From positions 1,426,001 through 1,490,000 of the forward strand of contig NZ_CP043473.1 of assembly GCF_008275125.1 (NCBI RefSeq): a stretch of DNA of 64,000 nt, given 5' to 3'. Both the position numbers and the translations under genes were made by a program. Origin of the DNA: Chromobacterium paludis. GTDB taxonomy: Bacteria > Pseudomonadota > Gammaproteobacteria > Burkholderiales > Chromobacteriaceae. Within the stretch, counting starts at the first letter, position 1, and every line of letters begins with the position of its first letter. The notes beneath the pieces were generated by a model. That model was not told where the DNA came from. It did no database searches and was given only the letters and a program-made list of their open reading frames with translations. This document shows positions 1 through 8,886 of the stretch, piece by piece.

Positions 1-630
1 TTGCTGGCGCGCCGCGTGGACAAGCTGGAAGCCCTGGCGCTGCCCAATGTCCTGTGCCGCCGGGTGGACGTCACCGACGGGGCGGCGATGCGGCAGGCGC
101 TGGCGGAAGCCGAGGCCAAGTTCGGCCCCGCCGACGCCATCGTCAACAATGCCGGCGTGATGCTGCTGGGCGCGATGGCGCAGCAGGACCCGGAAGAGTG
201 GCAGCGCATGCTGGACGTCAACGTCAAAGGTCTGCTCAACGGCATTCACGCCGTGCTGGGCGGCATGGTGGCCCGCGGCCGCGGCACCATCATCAATATC
301 AGCTCCATCGCCGGGCGCAAGACCTTCCCCAGTCATGTGGCGTACTGCGGCACCAAGTTCGCCGTGCATGCCATCTCCGAGAACTTGCGCGAGGAAGTGG
401 CGGGGCAGGGCGTGCGCGTGATCACCATCGCGCCGGGCGCGGTGGAGACTGAATTGCTGGGCCACACCACGGATGAAGCAATCAAGGCCGGCTATCAGGA
501 GTGGAAGCAACAAATGGGCGGCGTGCTGGCGGCGGAGGATGTGGCCCATGCCATCGCCTACGCTTATCAGCAACCGCAGCGCGTCTGCATCCGCGAAATC
601 GTATTGGCGGCGACCGGCCAGCAAGCCTGA
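1..630 (+). CDS. SDR-family oxidoreductase, 5'-truncated by window edge
   Basis: NAD(P)-dependent short-chain dehydrogenase/reductase; substrate not predictable. The visible 209 residues start around the second beta strand (the LARRVDKLEAL region). They contain the NNAG motif (about residue 49), the catalytic Ser in ISS (about 102) and the YxxxK pair (Tyr115, Lys119). The N-terminal TGxxxGxG cofactor loop is missing, so the true start lies upstream of the window and the TTG at base 1 is not the start. SDRs of this type are usually about 245 residues, so some 35 residues are missing. A strong terminator follows, so it ends its transcription unit. Confidence 0.9.
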   Translation: MLARRVDKLEALALPNVLCRRVDVTDGAAMRQALAEAEAKFGPADAIVNNAGVMLLGAMAQQDPEEWQRMLDVNVKGLLNGIHAVLGGMVARGRGTIINISSIAGRKTFPSHVAYCGTKFAVHAISENLREEVAGQGVRVITIAPGAVETELLGHTTDEAIKAGYQEWKQQMGGVLAAEDVAHAIAYAYQQPQRVCIREIVLAATGQQA

Positions 631-651
631 TCCCGCTAGGTTTCCTGGCAG

Positions 652-680
652 AAAAGGACGGAGCGGGGCTCCGTCCTTTC
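652..680 (+). terminator. Rho-independent terminator after the SDR gene
   Basis: A perfect inverted repeat AAAGGACGGAGC / GCTCCGTCCTTT with a GGG loop lies 22 bases after the SDR stop codon and ends in a short T run. Confidence 0.8.
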
Positions 681-835
681 GCATGGCGAGGCCGCGCGCG
701 ACAAAACGGCGCAGGGTCATTTAATTCAATATGCATATCAGTGAGGACGCTTAGAGAAATTTGTTCTTTCCGATCTATTTATTCATATCGAATAAACAAA
801 TCTCCGTGGCACAACACAACAAGGAGAAAGAGATC

Positions 836-1387
836 ATGAGAAACCAATTCGTCAGCCTGCTCGCAATCGGCGCGGCTCTGGCAGGCCAAGCCGGCGGCGT
901 GTTCGCCATGCCGGTGAGCAATGCCTACATCCAGTCCAGCGCCAATGAGATCCGCGGCTTCCTCGGCGCTTATGCGCGGCCTACCGTGTATGTGGATCAG
1001 CAGGCCTGCGGCGAGCCTCAGGCCAATGCCATGGCTTGCGGACCTTACACCATCAGCGTGGGCACCGGCTTTTTGCAGCAGCAGGAAAGCAGCTATGGCA
1101 ATTATGTGGCCAAGTTCATCCTGGCGCATGAGTGGGGCCATTCCGTGCAATTCACATATGGCATTTACCGTCAGGCGCCCATGCAGGAACTGCAGGCCGA
1201 CTGCGTGGGCGGCACTTTCGCCCGCTATGCCGAAACCAGCCTGCGCTACCCCAGCTTCATCGAGAACGCCGTCGCTTCGGCGCGCGACGCGGCGGATTAC
1301 GCTGAGCACGGCACCCCCTCGCAGCGTGACTACTACTCGCGCTATGGCTACGCCAATGGCTTCGGCGCCTGCATGAATCGGATCTGA
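836..1387 (+). CDS. Secreted zinc-metallopeptidase-like protein (HExxH)
   Basis: A 183-residue protein with a signal peptide (residues 1 to about 24, ending VFA-MP). It has a zincin motif HEWGH at residues 98-102, followed by ELQADC at 118-123, where the Glu or Asp would be the third ligand. This arrangement matches the YpfJ-like putative neutral zinc metallopeptidases (PF04228 type), although this copy is shorter than the usual 280 or so residues and begins close to the catalytic core. Three further Cys (residues 58, 68 and near the C terminus) suggest disulfides in the periplasm or outside the cell. The ATG was chosen because AAGGAG lies 9 bases upstream. The substrate is unknown. Confidence 0.75.
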   Translation: MRNQFVSLLAIGAALAGQAGGVFAMPVSNAYIQSSANEIRGFLGAYARPTVYVDQQACGEPQANAMACGPYTISVGTGFLQQQESSYGNYVAKFILAHEWGHSVQFTYGIYRQAPMQELQADCVGGTFARYAETSLRYPSFIENAVASARDAADYAEHGTPSQRDYYSRYGYANGFGACMNRI

Positions 1388-1389
1388 CG

Positions 1390-2118
1390 ATGAAACGGGC
1401 AACGGGTTGGCTGGTTGCGGCTGCTGGGACGGCAGCCGCGGTGTTCTGGCTATGGTTGCCCGCCAGTCCGCGTGAAGACGGAGGCGCGCCGCCCTTGAAG
1501 GCGGCGGCTTCCGGCGCCGCGCAGCGCGGCGGGACGGACAGGCTGGGTGAAAAGAGCGCCGCGATGGACCAGGCCGGCGGTTTCAGCTTCGCGGTGGGCG
1601 GCGATCCCGCATTGCTGGCAGGCGCGGGCGCGGCGGCGCCGGAGACGGCGCAAGAGCGGGAGCGCAGGCTGCAATTGCGCAAGCTTGGCTATCAGATAGA
1701 CATGCGCTATTACCGGATGTCGCTGGCCGAGCTGCGCGAGGCGGCCAAGCGCGGCGACGCGCAGGCGCTGACCCACCTGGCGGAACGCTATCTGTTCCAG
1801 CTGGACGGCCATCCGCGCGAGCCGGACTATGAAGCCGGCTTCCCCTACCGGGAGCAGGCCAGGCAGGCGCTGCGACAGGCCTTTACTCAAGGCAATGCCC
1901 ATGCCGCGGCGATGATCTCGGAAAGCTATCTGTTGGACAAGCAGCCGCAGCAGGCCGCCGCCTGGAACTTGGTGGCACGCCGCGCCGGCGACGAGCTGAG
2001 CGCGGACTGGTTTCTCAAGACCAAGGACTATCAGGCCATGAGCGATGCGCAGAAGGCCGCAGCGGCGCGCGCGGCGGAGCAGCTCTGGCACGCGCTGCAA
2101 TCGCGCAAGACCCCCTAG
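1390..2118 (+). CDS. Membrane-anchored or secreted Sel1-like repeat protein
   Basis: A 242-residue protein that starts 2 bases after the peptidase stop, so the two are probably co-transcribed. Residues 1-22 form a signal or anchor segment (KRATGW, then a hydrophobic stretch to LWLP). A low-complexity Ala/Gly-rich linker follows to about residue 85. The C-terminal half contains Sel1/TPR-like helices (AAKRGDAQALTHLAERY, then a second GNAHAAAMISESYLL unit). Sel1-like repeats usually mediate protein contacts, so it may be a partner of the upstream peptidase (inference). No catalytic motif seen. Confidence 0.65.
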   Translation: MKRATGWLVAAAGTAAAVFWLWLPASPREDGGAPPLKAAASGAAQRGGTDRLGEKSAAMDQAGGFSFAVGGDPALLAGAGAAAPETAQERERRLQLRKLGYQIDMRYYRMSLAELREAAKRGDAQALTHLAERYLFQLDGHPREPDYEAGFPYREQARQALRQAFTQGNAHAAAMISESYLLDKQPQQAAAWNLVARRAGDELSADWFLKTKDYQAMSDAQKAAAARAAEQLWHALQSRKTP

Positions 2119-2122
2119 CGGC

Positions 2123-4381
2123 TCATCGCGCGGCGTTTGCCCGCGGCTTGCCCGGCCGCGGGGAAGCGCCGCGCACCTCGAAGCTCACCGCATCCACCGT
2201 CTTGCCGTCGCCTCCGCGCAGCTCCAGCCGGTGCCGCCCCGGCCAGGGGAACCAGGACAGCTCCGCGCCGCCGCCCATCCGTTTGCCGTCCAGCCACCAT
2301 TGCGGGCGCGTCACGCCTTGCGCGCGCCACACCAGGCGCTGATTGGCCGGCGGGATGTCCGGATCGAGCGCGTACACGCTGCCGTCTACTGGCGCGGCGA
2401 TGCCCGGCGTAAGGCTGGCGGCATTGCCGCGCTGCGGCACGATCTCCGCGCGCTGGGTGCCGGCCAGGAACCACTCGGTCCTTGCTGCCGCCGCATTGCC
2501 CTGGTAACGCACGCGCTGGCGCACGAGGCCTGCGGGCGGCGCGGGCGGCGGCAAGGGGGGCGCCGATTGCTGGGCGCGGTCCAGCACCGTCTGCCACAGC
2601 GGCGCCGCGCCATGCATGCCGGACACGTCCCACATCGGCTCGCCGTCGGCATTGCCCACCCAGGTCGCCACCGTGAAGCGGCGCGAGAAGCCGACTGCCC
2701 AGTTGTCGCGCATGTCTTTGCTGGTGCCGGTCTTCACCGCGCTCCAGTAGCGGGTGGACAGCGCGCTCTCCAGGCCGAAGGTGAGCGCGCGCGCGGTGCG
2801 GTCGGACAGGATGTCGGCGATGATGAAGCTGCTGGCCGCGTCCAGCAGCCGAACCGGCTTCGGCTTGGCGTCGGCCAGCGTCCAGCGCGGCGAGCTGGCC
2901 AGGCCCTGGTTGGCCAGCGTGCGGTAGGCATTGGCCAGGTCCAGCAGGCGGATGTCGGCCGCGCCCAGCGCCAGGCTGTAGCCATAGTAGTCGCCGTCCT
3001 CGGTCAGGCTGGAAAAGCCCAGTTTGACCAGGCGGTCGCGCAGGGCGTTGGGCGTGACCATTTCTATGGTGCGCACCGCCGGAATGTTCAGCGAGGACGC
3101 CAGCGCGGTGCGCACCGGAACCAGGCCCTTGAAGTCCTTGGAATAGTTTTGCGGGGCGTACAGACCGCTGCCGGTCTGCAGGTCGAGCGGGCTGTCCGCC
3201 AGCAGCGAGGCGGCGGTCAAATAGTGTTTCTCCAGCGCCATCTGGTACAGGAAGGGCTTGAGCGTGGAGCCGGCCTGGCGCGGCGCGGTGACGCCGTCCA
3301 CCTGGGCGGCATTGGACAGGCCGCGGCCGCTGGAGCCTATCCAGGCCAGGATGTCGCCGCTCTGGTTATCCAGCACCACCAGCGCGCCGTCCTGCACATT
3401 GCGCTGCGACAGCGCGGACAGATGGCGGCGCAGCGCCGCGGCGGCGAAACGCTGCAGCGGCAGGTCCAGCGTGGTGGCCACCCGGCTGCCGGCGGGGAAG
3501 CGGCGCGCCTGCTGCAGTTTCTGCGCGAAGTGCGGCGCGTCCTGCTCGGCCAGCGGGTTGGCGGCGCGGCTACGGGCCAGCGCCTGGGTGGCGCGCACGC
3601 CCAGCGCGGCGCAGTCCGGCCGGCGGCCGATGTCCCGCAGGATAAGACAGGCGCGGGCGGCCACCCTGTCCGGCGAGGCATTGGGCGCGCGGATCAGCGC
3701 CACAGCGATGGCCGATTCTTCCAGGTTCAGGCCGGACGGCAGCTTGCCGAACAGCGTGGACGATAGCGCGGACAAGCCGACCAGCTCCCCGCGGAAACCC
3801 ACCAGATTGAGATAAGCCTCCAGGATTTCCGCCTTGCTCCAATGCCGCTCCAGCCAGGCGGCGGACCAGGTCTGGCCCATCTTCTGCCACAGGCTGCGCC
3901 CGCCCTTGCTCACTTTCAAGTCCTCGTCCAGCAGGCCGGCCAGCTGCATGGTCAGCGTGGACGCGCCGCGGGTGCGGGTGTTCCACAGATTGGCCCAGGC
4001 GGCGGCCGCCACGCCGGACCAATCCACGCCGCTGTGCTGGTAGAAGCGCTTGTCCTCGGACAGCACCAGCGCCTGGCGGAAGGCGGGCGAGGTGTCCGCC
4101 AGCGCCACCCAATCCTGGCGCCTAGCCTGCTTGTCGACGCGCAGCCGCTGCAGCATCTGGCCATGGCGATCAAGAAACATCACGTCGGATGGCTGCCAGG
4201 CGGCTTTCACCTGCTGGAAGCTGGGCTGGGCCCAGCAGGGCGCGGAAAGCAGGAGCAGCGCGATAGGGCCGCTTGCCAGGCGGCGCAGACGGGCGCCAGT
4301 TGGCTGGCCGGAATGCGACGCGGAGCGGCGGTGGGAGACAAGCAATGAGTGAGCCATGCGGGATGAAGTATGGGGGAACAC
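2123..4381 (-). CDS. pbpC: Penicillin-binding protein 1C (GT51 + transpeptidase + BiPBP_C)
   Basis: Periplasmic peptidoglycan synthase of 752 residues. Order: N-terminal hydrophobic signal/anchor (about 36-50), glycosyltransferase family 51 domain (catalytic EDKRFYQHSG with Glu109; GASTLTMQLAG at 139), transpeptidase domain (active-site STLK at 372-375, SSLN near 429, KTGTS at 550-554) and a C-terminal BiPBP_C domain (about 660-740), which is characteristic of PBP1C. The GTG at 4381 is the longest start; an in-frame ATG at 4357 is equally possible and neither has a clear ribosome site. In many Proteobacteria pbpC sits directly beside the alpha-2-macroglobulin gene; here two signalling genes lie between them. 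Converges on the Sel1-like gene with a 4-base gap. Confidence 0.93.
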   Translation of the reverse strand: MFPHTSSRMAHSLLVSHRRSASHSGQPTGARLRRLASGPIALLLLSAPCWAQPSFQQVKAAWQPSDVMFLDRHGQMLQRLRVDKQARRQDWVALADTSPAFRQALVLSEDKRFYQHSGVDWSGVAAAAWANLWNTRTRGASTLTMQLAGLLDEDLKVSKGGRSLWQKMGQTWSAAWLERHWSKAEILEAYLNLVGFRGELVGLSALSSTLFGKLPSGLNLEESAIAVALIRAPNASPDRVAARACLILRDIGRRPDCAALGVRATQALARSRAANPLAEQDAPHFAQKLQQARRFPAGSRVATTLDLPLQRFAAAALRRHLSALSQRNVQDGALVVLDNQSGDILAWIGSSGRGLSNAAQVDGVTAPRQAGSTLKPFLYQMALEKHYLTAASLLADSPLDLQTGSGLYAPQNYSKDFKGLVPVRTALASSLNIPAVRTIEMVTPNALRDRLVKLGFSSLTEDGDYYGYSLALGAADIRLLDLANAYRTLANQGLASSPRWTLADAKPKPVRLLDAASSFIIADILSDRTARALTFGLESALSTRYWSAVKTGTSKDMRDNWAVGFSRRFTVATWVGNADGEPMWDVSGMHGAAPLWQTVLDRAQQSAPPLPPPAPPAGLVRQRVRYQGNAAAARTEWFLAGTQRAEIVPQRGNAASLTPGIAAPVDGSVYALDPDIPPANQRLVWRAQGVTRPQWWLDGKRMGGGAELSWFPWPGRHRLELRGGDGKTVDAVSFEVRGASPRPGKPRANAAR

Positions 4382-4529
4382 CGCAGATGATACGGCAAGC
4401 CAGCGCGCTGTCGCGCCGATTTCGGCGTGGATGGCGCGTTAAACCCATGTTTTCATGCCAGACCATGCCAGTCGCGCGCGGGCTTGCGTCGGCGCCGACA
4501 TGTTCCGCGCACAGGCCGTCTGGCGCAGG

Positions 4530-7500
4530 TCAAGCAGGCGGGCGCGGCTCGTCCGGCGGCGTGGAAAGCAGGCCGCGGCAGGCGGTGAAGTCCAGTCTTT
4601 GCATCGCCTGGTCAGCCTGGGCCATCCGTTCTGGGCCGAATTCGCTCAAAAGCGCCGGCCGCAGCGATGCATAGCGATCGCAGGCCGCGACGTTGCTTTG
4701 CGACAATAGGGCAAGCAAGTCGTTCAGGTCAGAAGCTTGCAGAGAAGCCGGGGCGGAGGGGGAAGGGGGCGGCGGCGCGGCGGCGCAAAGTTGCCGGGCG
4801 GTTTGCAGCATGGTCTCGTATTCATGTTCCAGCGTGGCCCATAACGGGAGGCAGGCTGCCCGGCTCAGCGTTCCAACAGAGTGCTCTAGCGTCTGCGTCA
4901 CCTGTATCAGGCCGGGGCCGCCCAGCAAGCCCATGGAGCCGCGCATATTGTGCAGCCCCTGCTTGAGTTCGTCGAAGCGGTTTGCCTCCCACGCGCTTTG
5001 CAGCGCCTGAAGCGGGGCGCGCGCCTGCTGCGCGACGTGCCTGGCCACGCTGAGCATGACCGCGTCGACCGCCATGTCGGCAAGGTGTTCCGGCGGCGCC
5101 TTGCTGGCCGGCGGCGCGGGGGCGGCTTGGGCGTCGGATGCCTGGCGGCGCGGAGCCAGGTGCTGCGACAAGACCGCGAACAGTTGCGGGACGTCGATTG
5201 GCTTGCCGACAAAGTCATCCATGCCGGCCTCGCGGCAACGGGCGCGTTCCTCTTGCATCACGCCGGCGCTCATAGCCACGATGGGCAAGCGCAAACCCAG
5301 CTCCTCCCGGATCTTCCGCGTGGCGCCATAACCATCCAATATCGGCATCTGCACGTCCATCAGCACCAGGTCGAAGGCGTCGGGCTGCTGTCGCAGCCTT
5401 TCCACGGCCTCCTCTCCATTGGCGGCGATCTCCACTCGAGCCCCGGTTGGCTTCAATAAGGCGACGGCCACGGACTGGTTGAATGGATTGTCCTCGACCA
5501 GCAGCAGTCGCGCGCCATCGAGATCAATCGCTTCGACCGCGTTGCCTCCGGGGGCGGCGTGAGCGCCATCGCCCCGGCGGCGCGCCTTCGCCTCCATGAC
5601 GGCATCGAACAGGCTGGAGCCGGTGATCGGCTTATGCAGCACGGCGTCCGCCGGATGCGCCAGACTGGAAGCATCGAGCGAATCTCGGGCAAAGGCGTTC
5701 ACCATCGCCACCACCGGCAGGTTGCGGCAGCCGGCTTCGCGCAGCTTTCTGAGCAGACTCAGTCCGTTCATGTCCGGCATGGCCCAATCCGCCAGGATCA
5801 GGTCGAAAGCTTCGCTCCTGTTGGCGCGCGCCTGCTGCAGGCGCAGGGCGTCTTGTCCGCTGGCGACGCACTCCACGTCCCAGCGCCAGGCCTCCATGAT
5901 GGCCTGCAGGCATTCGCGGCTGTGCGGATTGTCGTCCGCCACCAGCGCCCGCATGCGCCCCATGCCGACGGCGTGCGTGGGCGCTTGGGGCGCGGATTCC
6001 GGGCAGCCAAGCGCGATGTCGAACCAGAAGCGGCTTCCCGCGCCCAATTGGCTTTCCAGCTGCAAGGTGCCGCCCATCAGTTCTATCAGGTGCCGCGAGA
6101 TCGCGAGCCCGAGTCCGGTGCCGCCGAAGCGGCGGGTGGTGGAGCCATCGGCCTGGCTAAACGGCTGGAATAGCATCGCTTGCTGCGCAGGGGAAATGCC
6201 GATGCCGGTATCGCTGACCGCGAAGCGCAAGGTCGCCCGGTCCCCCTCGCGCTGGCGCAGGGTCACCTCGACCGCGACCTCGCCCGTCTCCGTGAATTTG
6301 ATCGCATTCCCCGCCAGGTTCACCAGCACCTGCTGCCAGCGCATGTCGTCGCCATGCAGCGTTTGAGGTACGTCTGGCGATACGCTCAGGATCAGTTCGA
6401 TAGGCTTGTTGCCGGCATACATGGCCATGATGCCGCCCAAGGCGTTGAGCATGTTGTCCAGCTGAAAGCGTTCCGGCGTCAGCGTCATGCGGCCGGCTTC
6501 GATTTTGGAAAAGTCCAGAATGTCGTTGATGATGCCAAGCAGCGAGTGGCCGGAAAGGCGCAGCATTTCCAGGTATCGGCGCTGCTCGGCATTGAGAGGC
6601 GACGTTCCCAGCACATGAGTCATGCCCAGAATCGCGTTGATCGGCGTGCGGATCTCGTGGCTCACGTTGGCGACGAAGGCGCTCTTGGCCTGGGTGGCCG
6701 CGACGGCCGCCTCCTTGGCCGTTTGCAGTTCGGCGGTGCGTTCGGCGACCAGCTCCTCCAGATGATCGCGATTATGGGCCAGCGCCCGTTCCGCCTGGGC
6801 GCGCTGCTTCACCTCTTGCTGAAGCGCGCCGATGGCGGCTTCCCGCGCCGTGTCGTGTTGCAATATGGTGCGCAGCGTGATCAGGGCGGTGAGCCAGATC
6901 GCCAGCGTCGCGGCGACCGCCGCCAGCAGCGAAATCAGGCCTTGGTCATGAATCTGCTGGTCTATGCTCTGGCTGGCGTGCTCGATGCCCTTGCGGCTGG
7001 TCTCCGTCAGCCGGTTGATCGCCAACGCGAGCAATTTGTCGTTTTCGTCGCCCAGCAGAAAGGCGAGTTCGGCATCGCTGGCGCCTGCGGCGCGCGCGTT
7101 TTGCAGGCGCTGCAAGTCGCCGGCATAGGCCTGCAGATAGGCGTCGACCCGCCCCAGCAATTGGCGCGATTCCTCATTGAGCGGCCCGCTGGCGCGGTAT
7201 TCGCGCAAGGCCGCGGCGATCTGCGACAGCTCCAGTTTGAAGCGATCGCCGTCGCTGCCGCCGCCGTGCTTGAACTTGCTCAGATACAGGTTGGCAAAGC
7301 CCAGATGCTGGGTGCAGCTCAGCATCAGCTGATAGCGTTTGGACATGACCCGCGACACGTCGTACCACTGATCCGCCAGCCTAGACTGCATCCAGACCGA
7401 AAGCAGCACGACTCCCAGCACAATCGTCAAGGTGGCGGAGAAACCCAGCATGATGCTGCGGCGCGGCGATAAGCGCCGGCTGGAGCCTTGCCTTGCGGCG

Positions 7501-7535
7501 GCGGCCAGGCGCGGAGAAAGGCCAGGCAAACTCAC
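4530..7535 (-). CDS. Hybrid sensor histidine kinase (HisKA-HATPase-REC-REC-Hpt)
   Basis: A 1001-residue inner-membrane phosphorelay kinase. From the GTG start: TM1 about 29-48, a periplasmic helical domain of about 140 residues, TM2 about 200-222, a coiled coil, HisKA with HEIRTP (His293), HATPase_c (N-box NAIKF, DTGIG, GGTGLGL), receiver 1 (Asp583), receiver 2 (Asp727) and an Hpt domain (LHNMRG, His862), then a short C-terminal helical extension. The start is GTG 7535: it overlaps the TGA of the upstream binding-protein gene (GTGA) and has GGAAG 7 bases upstream, so the two are translationally coupled. A longer frame to 7610 would run 79 bases into the binding-protein gene. BarA-like architecture; the response regulator is not in the window. 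Confidence 0.93.
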   Translation of the reverse strand: MSLPGLSPRLAAAARQGSSRRLSPRRSIMLGFSATLTIVLGVVLLSVWMQSRLADQWYDVSRVMSKRYQLMLSCTQHLGFANLYLSKFKHGGGSDGDRFKLELSQIAAALREYRASGPLNEESRQLLGRVDAYLQAYAGDLQRLQNARAAGASDAELAFLLGDENDKLLALAINRLTETSRKGIEHASQSIDQQIHDQGLISLLAAVAATLAIWLTALITLRTILQHDTAREAAIGALQQEVKQRAQAERALAHNRDHLEELVAERTAELQTAKEAAVAATQAKSAFVANVSHEIRTPINAILGMTHVLGTSPLNAEQRRYLEMLRLSGHSLLGIINDILDFSKIEAGRMTLTPERFQLDNMLNALGGIMAMYAGNKPIELILSVSPDVPQTLHGDDMRWQQVLVNLAGNAIKFTETGEVAVEVTLRQREGDRATLRFAVSDTGIGISPAQQAMLFQPFSQADGSTTRRFGGTGLGLAISRHLIELMGGTLQLESQLGAGSRFWFDIALGCPESAPQAPTHAVGMGRMRALVADDNPHSRECLQAIMEAWRWDVECVASGQDALRLQQARANRSEAFDLILADWAMPDMNGLSLLRKLREAGCRNLPVVAMVNAFARDSLDASSLAHPADAVLHKPITGSSLFDAVMEAKARRRGDGAHAAPGGNAVEAIDLDGARLLLVEDNPFNQSVAVALLKPTGARVEIAANGEEAVERLRQQPDAFDLVLMDVQMPILDGYGATRKIREELGLRLPIVAMSAGVMQEERARCREAGMDDFVGKPIDVPQLFAVLSQHLAPRRQASDAQAAPAPPASKAPPEHLADMAVDAVMLSVARHVAQQARAPLQALQSAWEANRFDELKQGLHNMRGSMGLLGGPGLIQVTQTLEHSVGTLSRAACLPLWATLEHEYETMLQTARQLCAAAPPPPSPSAPASLQASDLNDLLALLSQSNVAACDRYASLRPALLSEFGPERMAQADQAMQRLDFTACRGLLSTPPDEPRPPA

Positions 7536-8497
7536 TTTGCCGCTTCCATGACGATGCGCAGGAATGGGCCGGCCGGGCTGGCCAGCCACTTGTCGTAGAG
7601 GGGGCGGCATGCCGCGATGAAAGGGGCTTTGTCGACCGCTTGCACTTTCATGCCCAGGCGAATCAGCTGGTCCAGAGCCGCCTTGTTGGCCTGTTGAGAC
7701 AGGCTGCGCTGATATGCCGTCGCTTCGCGCGCGGCGGCCAGGATCAGCGCTTTGTCGCCTGGCGACAAGGTCTTCCAGCGTTTGCGCGCCATCACGAATG
7801 GCGTCACCTCGTACTTATGCCCGGTCAGGCTCAGGTATTTCTGAACCTGGTAGAGTTTTCCGTCCAGGATGTTCACCAGAGGATTCTCCTGTCCGTCCAC
7901 CACTTTTTGCTGCAAGGCGTTGTAGACGTCCGCCCACTCGATTTGGCGGGCCTGCGCGCCCAGGCTCTGGATCAAATCGACGGTGACGGGGTCGGGCGGC
8001 GTGCGGATGCGCAGACCGCGCAGGTCCGCCGGCGAGACGATGGGGCGCACATTGTTGCTGATCTGGCGGATGCCGTTGTCCCAAAAGCCAAGCACCTGAA
8101 ACCCCTGCGCCGCCGAGTGTTCCGCCAGTAGCTTGCCGGCGGGCCCGTCCAACACCTTCCAGGCGGCTTCGGCGCTGGGGAACAGGAAGGGCATGCCCAG
8201 GACCGCGTATTCCGGAACCACTTTCGAGAGCGCGCCCTGGCTGTTGGCCGACATGTCCAAGGTGCCGTCGCGCATCGCGTTCACCATGGTCGCGTCATCG
8301 CCCATGCTGGCGGCGGGGAAGACTTCAACCATTATGCGGCCATGGCTGGATGTGGCCACCAGCTCGGCGAAACGCAGCGCGGCCAGCTGGCGCGGATGGT
8401 CGATCGCGGCGCCGTGCGCCAGCGTCAGCCGCAGGGTGTCTTCCGCATGGGCGAAGGACACGCAGCAGAGAGAGAGCAAAAGCAGGAGCCATTTCAC
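7532..8497 (-). CDS. TRAP-type (DctP-family) periplasmic solute-binding protein
   Basis: A 321-residue periplasmic protein with a signal peptide (1-18, cleaved after AHA). It has DctP-family features: the AHG...HP opening, the [10 protein letters not shown] loop, the [10 protein letters not shown] segment with the arginine that normally binds an organic-acid carboxylate, and QENPLVNI in the hinge region. TRAP transporters need DctQ and DctM membrane subunits; neither is present nearby. Its stop overlaps the GTG of the hybrid kinase by 4 bases. The likely role is therefore as periplasmic sensor partner of the kinase rather than as transport protein (inference). Ligand unknown, perhaps a C4-dicarboxylate or other carboxylate. 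Confidence 0.9.
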   Translation of the reverse strand: MKWLLLLLSLCCVSFAHAEDTLRLTLAHGAAIDHPRQLAALRFAELVATSSHGRIMVEVFPAASMGDDATMVNAMRDGTLDMSANSQGALSKVVPEYAVLGMPFLFPSAEAAWKVLDGPAGKLLAEHSAAQGFQVLGFWDNGIRQISNNVRPIVSPADLRGLRIRTPPDPVTVDLIQSLGAQARQIEWADVYNALQQKVVDGQENPLVNILDGKLYQVQKYLSLTGHKYEVTPFVMARKRWKTLSPGDKALILAAAREATAYQRSLSQQANKAALDQLIRLGMKVQAVDKAPFIAACRPLYDKWLASPAGPFLRIVMEAAK

Positions 8498-8886
8498 TGC
8501 TGCACCCTTCCGTTACACAGACAAAGCTTGGTGTGGTTTGCGTTGCGGTATGGCGGACGGCATCCCCGGCGCCAGCCTGCCCGGGCGGCGATCGCTTGGC
8601 TGGCATCGGCCTTGCCGAGCCATTCCAGCCGGCTGCGCAATGGACCCAGCCAATCCGCGAGGGGCGCCGATGGCCAGCCCTGTAATGCTCGTTGTAGACC
8701 TTTGCGCGGCCGACTTCGAGCATGCCGCGCCGGAATGCGCTGCGCATCGCGGGCGCGCCAGCTGTTTGGGATGGCGCGGCGCGTGACAGCTGCGGGGCGG
8801 ACGCGCAGCGTGCGGACGCTTCGCCGCGTCTTGGGCGGGCATGACCGCGGCGCGCCTCGACCTGGCGATGCGAAGCGCCCTTGGCC
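8498..8886. other. Non-coding gap between alpha-2-macroglobulin and binding-protein genes
   Basis: About 390 bases. Open frames here are short, lack ribosome sites and look like GC-rich background. The gap should hold the end of the alpha-2-macroglobulin transcript and the promoter of the sensor pair, but I see no convincing terminator or sigma-70 boxes. Confidence 0.5.

Noticed and set aside
7536..7610. Longer start for the hybrid kinase
   Set aside because: It would overlap the binding-protein gene by 79 bases; the GTG at 7535 has a ribosome site and a typical 4-base coupling overlap.
8498..8886. Small genes in the gap upstream of the binding protein
   Set aside because: Candidate frames of about 110 codons lack ribosome sites and show background composition.
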